From: Candidatus Bipolaricaulota bacterium
Lineage (GTDB): Bacteria; Bipolaricaulota; Bipolaricaulia; M55B111
Length of the DNA: 9,753 bases
Assembly (NCBI GenBank): GCA_018334615.1
Contig: JAGXLP010000016.1
Span: 1-9,753 of the forward strand
Reading direction: 5' to 3'
Position 1 is the stretch's first letter; each line of letters opens with the position of its first letter. The position numbers and the translations under genes were made by a program. Positions 1 to 7,023 of this stretch are shown piece by piece. A model generated the notes under the pieces. That model was not told where the DNA came from. It saw nothing but the letters and a program-made list of their open reading frames with translations, and did no database searches.

Positions 1-1
1 G

Positions 2-79
2 GTTAGAAAATGGGATGAAAATGGTCTGGATTTTTTTCGATTGAGCTATTATAATCATCCTGGAAATACCAGAAGGTAA
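2..79 (+). CDS. Possible C-terminal end of an unidentified protein, cut by the window edge
   Basis: A reading frame is open from the left edge and ends with TAA at 77-79, giving 25 residues whose last part reads LSYYNHPGNTRR. The composition is protein-like, with mixed aromatic, charged and turn residues. A hairpin followed by a T-run lies about 65 bases downstream on the same strand, which would suit the end of a transcription unit. I do not recognise the family. A minus-strand frame starting at ATG 58-56 and running off the left edge also stays open, so the strand is not settled. Sequence to the left of the window would decide it. Confidence 0.3.
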   Translation, partial: VRKWDENGLDFFRLSYYNHPGNTRR

Positions 80-139
80 TTTTGAAACTGAAACAATATA
101 CCCACCACGGGTCCGCCCGGGGATTACTGGTATGGTGTT

Positions 140-265
140 TTACTGCGTTGGTTTAGCCTCCTTCCTCGCAGTTTTTTTCGCCATACCTTCAACTCTAATG
201 AGAAATCCTGGGCGGATCCTGATTTTTCTTCTTTCAACAAAGAATTTCTCCAATAGGGTTTTCAT
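140..265 (-). CDS. Possible small basic protein, 41 residues
   Basis: ATG at 265-263 opens a frame of 41 codons ending in TAA at 142-140. The product is strongly basic: the N-terminal half contains MKTLLEKFFVERRKIRIRPG and the C-terminal part is a Lys/Arg-rich tail around MAKKTARKEAKPTQ. There is no signal peptide, membrane segment or cysteine. No Shine-Dalgarno sequence precedes the ATG, but a perfect TATAAT (288-283 on the minus strand) lies 17 bases upstream, so the transcript could be nearly leaderless. The internal Met at 184-182 is preceded by a GAAGG-like sequence and could start a 14-residue product instead. I do not recognise it. The frame overlaps the candidate plus-strand terminator, and the two readings compete. 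Confidence 0.3.
   Translation of the reverse strand: MKTLLEKFFVERRKIRIRPGFLIRVEGMAKKTARKEAKPTQ
142..178 (+). terminator. Possible rho-independent terminator
   Basis: ACTGCG at 142-147 pairs with CGCAGT at 167-172 around a 19-base loop, and a run of seven T follows (172-178). An outer 7-base inverted repeat, GGTATGG at 129-135 and CCATACC at 181-187, encloses it. The inner stem is short for a terminator. The same bases encode the end of a possible small minus-strand protein, so the A/T run may simply be Lys codons. Confidence 0.35.
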
Positions 266-569
266 GTTTATATTTTTTGGTTATTATATGCTTGAAGAAT
301 AGGTTGTACCTGCAGAGTTAGTGGGTATGAATAACCTACGAAAAACTCTGTAACTTCTCTTACCAAAGCCGAGGGAAACGACGTAGTTAGAAAACATTCT
401 GGAGGGGACCATTTCATGTTCTCTATTGAACCCGGAAAAATGAAGAGCCGAGTTTTTCGGGACCGGAGAAGTCCGCGGATTAGTACAATCCTCATTTAAA
501 GGATATTATTGTTGGATTGAAGACTCCGGAAGAAACCTAATCTGTAGAAAATCAAGAAGATTTATTTTC
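266..569. other. Intergenic stretch with several small hairpins, no convincing gene
   Basis: This stretch upstream of the stnA-like gene has no well-supported protein. It contains several short perfect stems. CAGAGTT at 313-319 pairs with AACTCTG at 344-350, enclosing an imperfect inner hairpin (GTGGGTA against TAACCTAC). Further on are CCGA/TCGG at 448-451 and 457-460, GGAC/GTCC at 460-463 and 471-474, and GGATT/AATCC at 477-481 and 487-491. It could be the structured leader of the downstream operon, but I cannot match it to a known riboswitch or small RNA. No convincing -35/-10 pair for the operon was found. Confidence 0.3.
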
Positions 570-576
570 GGGAGGT
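570..576 (+). promoter_or_regulatory. Shine-Dalgarno sequence that sets the start of the stnA-like gene
   Basis: GGGAGGT ends directly against the first in-frame ATG (577), which is too close for initiation. Its distance to the second ATG (583) is 7 bases after GGAGG, the normal spacing. Translation therefore most likely starts at 583. Confidence 0.7.
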
Positions 577-582
577 ATGTGG

Positions 583-1062
583 ATGGTTACTAAAGAGTTA
601 AAAGCAGAAAACATCAGGCAAGAACTACAGGAGTATTCGCGTAAGCCAAAATCACTAATTCCCATATTGCAGTTTATCCAGAGTCAGCATGGGTATCTTC
701 CCAGGGATTTTATGGAGGAGGTCGGGAATTATTTGGGTTTAGCACCGAGTAAGGTCTATAGTGTAGCGTCTTTTTACGCTCAGTTTAGGTTCGAACCTCT
801 GGGCGAACACCTTGTAAAGGTTTGTCACGGAACCGCCTGCCACGTCAAGGGGGCGGAAAACGTCACAGAGACAGTGGAATCCCAGCTGGGGATTAGTATG
901 GGCGAGACCACGGCGGACGAAAAATTTACGGTGGAGCGAGTCGCCTGTCTGGGATGCTGTAGCCTGGCCCCGGCCATGATGATAGATGATACGGTTTATG
1001 GAAACCTCACACGGGACAAGATTAAGAATATTTTAACCGATTACAAAGAGGAGCAATCATGA
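583..1062 (+). CDS. stnA: NuoE-like thioredoxin-fold [2Fe-2S] subunit of a bifurcating NAD(P)H:ferredoxin complex
   Basis: This is the small electron-transfer subunit homologous to NuoE of complex I and HydC of bifurcating hydrogenases. It should hold one [2Fe-2S] cluster next to the FMN subunit in a cytoplasmic complex. From ATG 583 it has 159 residues, normal for the family. A helical N-terminal part (about residues 5-65, with the HGYLP motif) is followed by a thioredoxin-like domain. The four cluster ligands are all present: C81, C86, C122 and C126 (C-x4-C-x35-C-x3-C), inside VCHGTACHV and ACLGCCSLAP. The start at 583 rather than 577 follows from the Shine-Dalgarno spacing. Its TGA overlaps the ATG of the next gene by four bases, so the two are translationally coupled. 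The Stn assignment rests on the third gene, because this subunit alone would fit any NuoEF-type complex. Confidence 0.85.
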   Translation: MVTKELKAENIRQELQEYSRKPKSLIPILQFIQSQHGYLPRDFMEEVGNYLGLAPSKVYSVASFYAQFRFEPLGEHLVKVCHGTACHVKGAENVTETVESQLGISMGETTADEKFTVERVACLGCCSLAPAMMIDDTVYGNLTRDKIKNILTDYKEEQS

Positions 1063-2819
1063 AAGATGACGTTGAAATAAGAGTTGGCTATGCATCTTGC
1101 GGCATAGCGGCAGGGGCAAAGGAAGTTTACGAAAAACTGGAAGGGGAAGTGAGGTCCAGGAACCTTCCAGTTAAGCTAAAAAAGGTAGGCTGTGTGGGGA
1201 TGTGTCATAACGAGCCCCTGCTTGAGGTGGAACACCCGAACGGAGAGACCGTAACTTATGGAAATCTGGAGGCAGGGGACGTCGAAAATATCCTGAAGTG
1301 TCACCTATCGGAAGACCGACAGTTCGACGAAAAGCTGATACCTGGAAGAGACGATTATGATTACTTTGCCAAACAGAAAAAGATCGTTCTAAAAAATAGT
1401 GGAATTATCGACCCGGAAGAAATTGACGAGTACCTTGAGAGGGATGGATATTCTGGGCTCGAAGATGCTCTCGAGATGGAAGGGGCAGAGATCATTGACC
1501 TGGTTAAAGAGAGCAATTTGCGGGGACGCGGGGGAGCGGGTTTTCCGACAGGCATAAAATGGGGTTTTGCCCGTGGTTCCGAGGGGGACGAGAAATACAT
1601 AATTTGTAACGCCGACGAAGGAGACCCGGGTGCTTTTATGGATAGATCAATTATCGAAGGAGATCCTCATGCATTGCTAGAAGGTATGGTAATAGCTGCC
1701 TACGCGATCGGGGCAAAAAAAGGTTATATCTACTGCAGAGCCGAATATCCTTTGGCGTTAGAGAGATTAGATGTAGCAATTGATCAGGCTCGCGAAAACG
1801 GATTTCTGGGAGAGGATATCCTGGGAACCAGCTTCTCGTTCGATATTGAAATAAGTAAGGGGGCTGGTGCTTTTGTCTGTGGTGAGGAGACCGCATTAAT
1901 GAAGTCCATCGAGGGTGAGCGGGGCATGCCGACGTCGCGTCCGCCTTATCCGGCTCAATCGGGATTATTTGGCCAGCCGACAAATATCAACAATGTCGAG
2001 ACCTATGCCAACGTTCCCTGGATAATCAGAAATGGACCGAAGAAATACCACGAGATTGGAACCGAGAAGAGTGGAGGAACCAAAGTCTTCGCCCTTGCTG
2101 GTAAAATCAAGCGGGGTGGTCTGGTCGAGGTTCCCATAGGAACTTCATTGGAAGAGATTATTTTTGAGGTAGGGGGCGGCATAGAGGAGGACAGAGGCTT
2201 CAAAGCGGTACAGCTTGGCGGGCCTTCGGGTGGATGCTTGCCGGAAGAACAGCTCGATACACCTGTAGATTACGAAACCCTAACCGAGGCGGGAGCTATA
2301 ATGGGCTCGGGCGGCATGATAGTTATGGACGAAGGCGATTGTATGGTTGATGTAGCTAAGTACTTCCTGGATTTTACCCAGGAGGAGTCCTGCGGAAAAT
2401 GTACCTTTTGCCGGGTGGGGACAAAGCGAATGCTGGAGATCTTGGAGAGGATTTCAGGCGGAGATGGCGAGGAAGAAGATATTGAAAAATTGAGAGAACT
2501 GGCCCCTAAAATAAAGAATTATTCACTTTGTGGTTTGGGCCAAACCGCTCCAAACCCAGTTTTGACAACGCTTCGTTACTTTGAGGATGAATATCTAGAA
2601 CATATAGAGAACCAGAATTGTCCCGCAGCCGTCTGTCGGGACCTGATAACTTTCAATATAACCCAGGACTGCATTGGCTGTACTACCTGCAGTCAGGAAT
2701 GTCCGGTTGATGCCATAGATGGAGAATCTGGATCTAAACACGAAATAAACCAGGATACCTGCATAAAGTGCGGGACCTGTCGAGAAGTTTGTCCAGTTGA
2801 CGCTGTAGAGGTGGTTTGA
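1059..2819 (+). CDS. stnB: NuoF-like FMN and NAD(H)-binding subunit with C-terminal 2[4Fe-4S] ferredoxin domain
   Basis: This is the flavin subunit of the complex, where NAD(H) meets FMN. The 586 residues show the layout of HydB-type subunits. An N-terminal thioredoxin-like [2Fe-2S] domain (about 1-85) is followed by the FMN/NADH domain, with LRGRGGAGFPTG at 154-165, CNADEGDPGAFMDR at 183-196 and GAGAFVCGEETAL at 268-280. Next come an SLBB region (about 335-425) and the N3-type cluster motif C445, C448, C451 and C491. The C-terminal domain has two [4Fe-4S] motifs (C538/C541/C544/C548 and C568/C571/C574/C578), which plain NuoF lacks and HydB-like subunits have. C521 and C526 in the linker may bind a further metal or cluster, as in HydB. 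The N-terminal domain shows only C14, C45 and C49, one ligand short of four. An AGAGGAG Shine-Dalgarno sequence precedes the start, and the stop overlaps the next start (TGATG). Confidence 0.88.
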   Translation: MKDDVEIRVGYASCGIAAGAKEVYEKLEGEVRSRNLPVKLKKVGCVGMCHNEPLLEVEHPNGETVTYGNLEAGDVENILKCHLSEDRQFDEKLIPGRDDYDYFAKQKKIVLKNSGIIDPEEIDEYLERDGYSGLEDALEMEGAEIIDLVKESNLRGRGGAGFPTGIKWGFARGSEGDEKYIICNADEGDPGAFMDRSIIEGDPHALLEGMVIAAYAIGAKKGYIYCRAEYPLALERLDVAIDQARENGFLGEDILGTSFSFDIEISKGAGAFVCGEETALMKSIEGERGMPTSRPPYPAQSGLFGQPTNINNVETYANVPWIIRNGPKKYHEIGTEKSGGTKVFALAGKIKRGGLVEVPIGTSLEEIIFEVGGGIEEDRGFKAVQLGGPSGGCLPEEQLDTPVDYETLTEAGAIMGSGGMIVMDEGDCMVDVAKYFLDFTQEESCGKCTFCRVGTKRMLEILERISGGDGEEEDIEKLRELAPKIKNYSLCGLGQTAPNPVLTTLRYFEDEYLEHIENQNCPAAVCRDLITFNITQDCIGCTTCSQECPVDAIDGESGSKHEINQDTCIKCGTCREVCPVDAVEVV

Positions 2820-5797
2820 TGACTGAAAAAATATCACTCGAGATAAACGGTAAAGAACGTACGGTAAGTTCGGGAATTTCTGTCCTGCAGGCCTGTCGTG
2901 AGTTCGACGAATACATCCCAACTCTCTGTGAGCTCGAGGAAATAGACCTACCTTACGGAGGTTGCCGGACCTGTTTGGTAGAAATCGAAACTTCAAATGG
3001 AACCGAAATTACCACTTCCTGTGACACGCCGGTTGAAGAGGATATGAAGATTGAGACGGAGACGGAGGAAGTTCTGGAGGGTCGAAGGACGGCTCTGGAG
3101 TTGCTTCTATCCGAACATACCGGAGACTGCGTGCCTCCGTGTACTATTGAATGTCCGGCTAGCCTTGATGTTCAGGGATATATTGCCCATATTGCGAACG
3201 GGCGGCCAAAACAGGCAGTAAAATTGATAAAGGAGAAGACCCCACTTGCTGTCTCACTGGGGCGGGCCTGCTTTGCGCCGTGCGAAGAGGCATGCCGCCG
3301 AGAACTGGTCGAAGAGCCGATGGCTATTCGTCAGTTAAAAGAGTATGCTGCAGAATTAGATCTTACGGATCCCTGGACTCCCGAAATTGAAGGTGAAACA
3401 AGCAAAAGCATCGGAATAGTTGGCGGAGGGCCCGCTGGTCTGACGGCTGCCTATTTTTTAAGGCTTGAAGGGCATTCGGTAACTATATACGATAAGATGC
3501 CGGAACTGGGTGGAATGATGCGCTATGGAATTCCCAATTACAGGTTACCCAATGACCTGCTTCGACAGGAGATAGAATGGATAATGAATCTCGGAATTGA
3601 GGCCAGGATGGAGACCAAGATGGGGGAGGATATCGCTCTTGAAAACCTGAGAAATAATCACGATTCAGTCTTATTGGCCACCGGAGCATGGGAAAGCTGG
3701 GAAATACCTATACCGGGACACGAACTGGATGGGGTTATGGGCGGTACTGATTTTCTCGTTCAGCATTCTTCCGGAGAGGAAGTTGATATAGGTGATGAAG
3801 TCGCAGTCGTCGGTTGCGGAGGTTGTGCTATGGACACCGCAAGGGTAGCCAAAAGGCTGGGTGCCGACGTAACCGTAGTCTATAGGCGGACGGAAGATCA
3901 GGCACCGGCCCCTAAGGACGAAATCGAAGAGGCTAAAGAAGAGGGGATTAATTTCAGCTTTTTGCTCAACCCGGAAGAGATAAAAGGCGAAGAGCGCGTG
4001 GAAGGAATGACCTGTGCAAAGATGAAGCTTGGGGAACCGGACGAATCCGGAAGGCCAAAGCCGGTCAAAATAGAAGGCGAGACGGAAGAACTATCCTGCG
4101 ATACCGTATTGATGTCAATCGGCGAAGCCCCCGAGGTGGAGTTACTGGAGGAAGAGGGAATTTCTGTTGAGGATTACACGATAAAGAACCACGGGAAGTA
4201 CAGGACGAACTACGCTGACGTGTTTGCCGCCGGTGATGCTTCTATAGGTCCTTCTTCTATTGCTGAATCTACTGGACAGGGCCGCGAGGTAGCTTACGTA
4301 ATAGATAAATACCTGGAAGATCAGCTAAGTGACTACCAGCCACCAACTGACTTTAGACTACCGTTCGGTTACGTTCATAGGGATGAGAAGACCGAGGAAG
4401 ATTTTGCCGAGGAAGAGGAGACTGACCGAGTCCGGATGAAAAAAAGAGACCCGGAAACGAGAATAAGCAACTTTTCCCCGATAGAACACGGATATTCGGG
4501 AGGAGAAGCGGTCGAAGAAGCAACTCGTTGCCTGGAATGTGGCTGTCTGGACCGGTTTGATTGTAAACTAAGGGAGTGCTCCGATGAGTACGGAGCCCAG
4601 CAAGATAGATTCGATGGAGAACGGCTAGATAGGGAGATAGATAACTCGGATTCCAGGATTGAACGCGACCCCAACAAGTGTATCCTCTGTGGCTCCTGTG
4701 TAAGAACTACCGAAACAATTCACGGGGAAGGGGAGTTACAGTTTGTCAATCGGGGCTTTTCAACAATGGTAGCTCCACCGTTCGAAGAGGCTTTGGGAGA
4801 ATCGAATAGCGACCTGATTGGTGATTTGGCGGATAGCTGTCCAACGGGAGCGCTGGAGGAAGTAATTCAGGAGAAAAAACCGGGGCCGTTTAACCCGGAT
4901 GCGGAAGTCAGGACCCGATGTTTGGGTTGTGGGCTTACTTGTCCAGCCAAAGTTCAGTTAGACCAGGGCCGACCGATCAAAATAGTTCCGGCCAATGAGG
5001 ACTCCTACGGTGGTCACCTGTGTGACAGGGGTAAGTTCGAAGGCCCGATGAACGTGAAGAAAAGAGTTGAGGCAATCAAACTGAAGGACAAAGGTAAATG
5101 GAAGGCTGTGGAATGGGATAGAATAAAACAAATTCTGAAAGGAAAGCGAATGGACGTAGTTCCGGGGATGTCGACGACGGTAGAAGAGGCCGAGCTGCTG
5201 AAGAAAATTGCCGAGACTTCCGGTGGAAGAATGTTTGTTAAGTCTCCCGTTAACCGCGATTCTACAGCAAATCTAGAGGATTTATTGTCCGCTCAGGCAA
5301 TTTACGTCGAGCCGGGAGCCTACGAGGTTAATCCCATTCTGAAAACTCTGGTGACACAGGCAGAGAACGAGGGGTCCGAAATCCTGGAACGCCCCGAGAA
5401 TTTGGCGGGTAATTCCGGGATCGCGATATTGAATCCGGGTACAGAAAGTTCAGCTGACACAAGAATAATTACAAGCCCTGAAGCAAATGGCCACGGGCTA
5501 CCCGAATTGGACCACCTCGAAGGATCGAAGAGAGGAGAAGTTCTCTTGATCTGGGATCGGGTTCCTTATCAGAGTGAGCTCGAATTAAAATCCTACCAAA
5601 AGGTAATTAAGTTCGGATCCACGTTTAACGACACAGCCGAGAGAGTAGATGCTTTGGTACCGATTAGGTCATGGCTTGAAAAGGATGGACGGGTCGTCAA
5701 TACGTTTAACGAGACTATAGACGTAAAACCCGTAATGGAAAGTGACTTAAAGGAAAATACTAAAGTACTGAGATCTATACTTGATCTGTTAGCGTAA
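2819..5797 (+). CDS. stnC: Fusion of NuoG-like iron-sulfur subunit and GltD/NfnB-like flavoprotein, transhydrogenase subunit StnC-like
   Basis: The 992-residue product starts at ATG 2819, after GAGGTGG. N-terminal [2Fe-2S] ligands are C37, C49, C52 and C68, followed by H100, C104, C108 and C112. A complete GltD/NfnB module follows: C151/C155/C159, the FAD motif GGGPAG (202-207), the second nucleotide motif VVGCGGCAMD (330-339) with R356-R357 in VVYRR, typical of NADPH binders, and FAD-contacting AAGD (470-473). C571, C574, C576 and C582 may bind another cluster. The NuoG pattern then resumes with N4-type C621, C624, C627, C674 and N7-type C701, C704, C708, C735. The C-terminal 257 residues resemble a shortened molybdopterin-enzyme fold, and no Mo ligand is evident. 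The family view is that such complexes couple NADPH to ferredoxin and NAD+ by bifurcation. An FdhA-like or GltD-fused oxidoreductase of another type is the alternative. Confidence 0.8.
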   Translation: MTEKISLEINGKERTVSSGISVLQACREFDEYIPTLCELEEIDLPYGGCRTCLVEIETSNGTEITTSCDTPVEEDMKIETETEEVLEGRRTALELLLSEHTGDCVPPCTIECPASLDVQGYIAHIANGRPKQAVKLIKEKTPLAVSLGRACFAPCEEACRRELVEEPMAIRQLKEYAAELDLTDPWTPEIEGETSKSIGIVGGGPAGLTAAYFLRLEGHSVTIYDKMPELGGMMRYGIPNYRLPNDLLRQEIEWIMNLGIEARMETKMGEDIALENLRNNHDSVLLATGAWESWEIPIPGHELDGVMGGTDFLVQHSSGEEVDIGDEVAVVGCGGCAMDTARVAKRLGADVTVVYRRTEDQAPAPKDEIEEAKEEGINFSFLLNPEEIKGEERVEGMTCAKMKLGEPDESGRPKPVKIEGETEELSCDTVLMSIGEAPEVELLEEEGISVEDYTIKNHGKYRTNYADVFAAGDASIGPSSIAESTGQGREVAYVIDKYLEDQLSDYQPPTDFRLPFGYVHRDEKTEEDFAEEEETDRVRMKKRDPETRISNFSPIEHGYSGGEAVEEATRCLECGCLDRFDCKLRECSDEYGAQQDRFDGERLDREIDNSDSRIERDPNKCILCGSCVRTTETIHGEGELQFVNRGFSTMVAPPFEEALGESNSDLIGDLADSCPTGALEEVIQEKKPGPFNPDAEVRTRCLGCGLTCPAKVQLDQGRPIKIVPANEDSYGGHLCDRGKFEGPMNVKKRVEAIKLKDKGKWKAVEWDRIKQILKGKRMDVVPGMSTTVEEAELLKKIAETSGGRMFVKSPVNRDSTANLEDLLSAQAIYVEPGAYEVNPILKTLVTQAENEGSEILERPENLAGNSGIAILNPGTESSADTRIITSPEANGHGLPELDHLEGSKRGEVLLIWDRVPYQSELELKSYQKVIKFGSTFNDTAERVDALVPIRSWLEKDGRVVNTFNETIDVKPVMESDLKENTKVLRSILDLLA

Positions 5798-5802
5798 GAT
5801 CC

Positions 5803-5840
5803 TACCCGCTACGGCAGTTAGAATAAGGTCGTAGCGGGTA
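5803..5840 (+). terminator. Hairpin terminator of the stn-like operon
   Basis: An 11-base perfect stem (TACCCGCTACG at 5803-5813 and its complement at 5830-5840) can be extended to 13 pairs with one G-T pair. The loop has 12 bases and is followed by TTTCTTG. It starts six bases after the stop codon and lies between two convergent genes. The T-tract is short. On the minus strand no T-run follows, so it serves the plus-strand operon best but may act in both directions. Confidence 0.75.
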
Positions 5841-5861
5841 TTTCTTGTCCAGTTTGTGAGT

Positions 5862-6443
5862 TCAGGAATTTATGGTTTGGTCGAGCAGGAAAAATAATCC
5901 CGCCAGCGTTTTTCCGTCGGTTATTTTGCCCTCTCTCGCTTTGGTGATTATTTCTTGAACCGGGAAGCTCTTCGCGGTCAGGTTTTCACCTTCGGGTGAT
6001 TCTACGACCTCGCTATCGCTTATTTTTTCCAGTCCCGTGGCCTGGTAAAGGGTAAGAATTTCGTCGGAATAACCGGGTGAGGTAAAAAGGTTTACCTTTT
6101 TCTCGAGTCCCGCGGGTCTGTAACGGGTTTCTTCCATTAATTCCCGCAGAGCACATTCTCTCTGAGATTCCCCTTCTTCCAGGGTTCCGGCCGGTAGCTC
6201 CCAGAGTGCCTCGCCCGCTGGCTCCCTATATTGTTTTACCAGGAGTATTTCCTCCCCTTGATCCCCGTTCAAAATTGGGAGTATTACAACACCGCCTGGA
6301 TGATGAACGACCTCTCGCTCGGTAATTGACCCGTCCGAGTCACGGACCGTGTTAACTGTTAACCTAAGTAATTTACCCTGGAAAATCTGGTTTTCCTCGA
6401 GAGTTTCTCCGTCCAGGTTCTCTTCCTCGCCCGAAATATTCAT
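5862..6443 (-). CDS. Nudix hydrolase, probable ADP-ribose pyrophosphatase
   Basis: This Nudix enzyme of the ADP-ribose pyrophosphatase (NudF-like) group would cleave ADP-ribose to AMP and ribose 5-phosphate in the cytoplasm. It has 193 residues, a normal length. The Nudix box spans residues 86-108: G86, E92, R100, E101 and the metal-binding pair E104-E105. The conserved glycine near the end of the box is replaced by R107, an unusual change. The motif SPGYSDE (122-128), downstream of the box, is typical of the ADP-ribose group. The upstream HHPGGVVILP and LVKQYREPAGE match the usual dimer and substrate region. It is the last gene of the minus-strand operon, 27 bases after the gamma subunit gene, with a GGAG Shine-Dalgarno sequence. 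Its link to the oxidoreductase may be NAD turnover, but this is inference, and other nucleoside-diphosphate substrates are possible. Confidence 0.85.
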   Translation of the reverse strand: MNISGEEENLDGETLEENQIFQGKLLRLTVNTVRDSDGSITEREVVHHPGGVVILPILNGDQGEEILLVKQYREPAGEALWELPAGTLEEGESQRECALRELMEETRYRPAGLEKKVNLFTSPGYSDEILTLYQATGLEKISDSEVVESPEGENLTAKSFPVQEIITKAREGKITDGKTLAGLFFLLDQTINS

Positions 6444-6470
6444 GATAGAACTACTCCGAATTAACGGTTG

Positions 6471-7013
6471 TCAGTCGGCAGCAGCGTACCCTTTCTCCAG
6501 TGCCTTTTCGTTGACCTCCACGAATTTTCCCTTCCCCGACTCTTCCAGAGTTAGTTTCATTCCTTTCTGTAGTGCCTCCAGGGATAGCGCTTCGGTCGCG
6601 TGTGACCAGGCACCCAGGGCTACCATGTTAATGACCTTTTGGTTTTCCAGCTGTCTGGCGATCTCGTTGAACGATACGGGAACGACTCTGGTGGGGCCGT
6701 ATTCCGGATGATCTTCGATCAGGGAGCTATTAAGGACAATTACTCCACCTTCCCGAACCGAGGCTCCAAATTTATCCAGTGAAGGTTCGTTGAAAGCGAT
6801 TAGAGAGGACGGATTGTTTACGACTGGCGATCCGATAAGCTTGGACGAGATGATTGCCGTGCAGTTGGCCGTACCCCCGCGCATTTCCGGCCCGTAAGAG
6901 GGCAACCAGGTCACTTCCAGGCCTTCTTCCATTCCCGATCTAGCAATTATCTTACCCGTGAGTATGACGCCCTGACCGCCAAAACCGGATACTATTGTGG
7001 AATATTCTTCCAT
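6471..7013 (-). CDS. 2-oxoacid:ferredoxin oxidoreductase, gamma subunit
   Basis: This is the gamma subunit of a four-subunit 2-oxoacid:ferredoxin oxidoreductase, the domain that contributes to CoA handling and assembly. From ATG 7013 it has 180 residues, normal for KorC/PorG-type subunits. Two family motifs are clear: GFGGQGV at 10-16 and YGPEMRGGT at 40-48. The frame extends upstream to a TTG at 7037, but that start would place the Shine-Dalgarno sequence (GAGGAG, six bases before ATG 7013) inside the coding region, so 7013 is preferred. It lies 10 bases after the beta subunit stop and precedes the Nudix gene. The substrate is set by the alpha and beta subunits and cannot be read from this one. 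It would be called KorC or VorC-like depending on the scheme. Confidence 0.9.
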   Translation of the reverse strand: MEEYSTIVSGFGGQGVILTGKIIARSGMEEGLEVTWLPSYGPEMRGGTANCTAIISSKLIGSPVVNNPSSLIAFNEPSLDKFGASVREGGVIVLNSSLIEDHPEYGPTRVVPVSFNEIARQLENQKVINMVALGAWSHATEALSLEALQKGMKLTLEESGKGKFVEVNEKALEKGYAAAD

Positions 7014-7023
7014 TCTTATCTCC

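Noticed and set aside
420..450. tRNA-like T-loop (GGTTCAATAG on the minus strand)
   Set aside because: The neighbouring bases do not form a T-stem, and no acceptor stem or anticodon arm can be built around it.
268..495. 75-residue minus-strand reading frame
   Set aside because: No Shine-Dalgarno sequence, no recognisable motif, and a composition that does not suggest a real protein. It overlaps the hairpin-rich stretch.
1361..2203. Three minus-strand frames of 66-110 residues inside the NuoF-like gene
   Set aside because: They lie antisense to a fully supported gene and show no family motif.
4661..4846. Degenerate two-cluster ferredoxin domain in the NuoG-like protein
   Set aside because: At first four cysteines seemed lost compared with HydA or FdhA. 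The remaining C621, C624, C627 and C674 match the N4 site of NuoG, so a single cluster is the normal state here.
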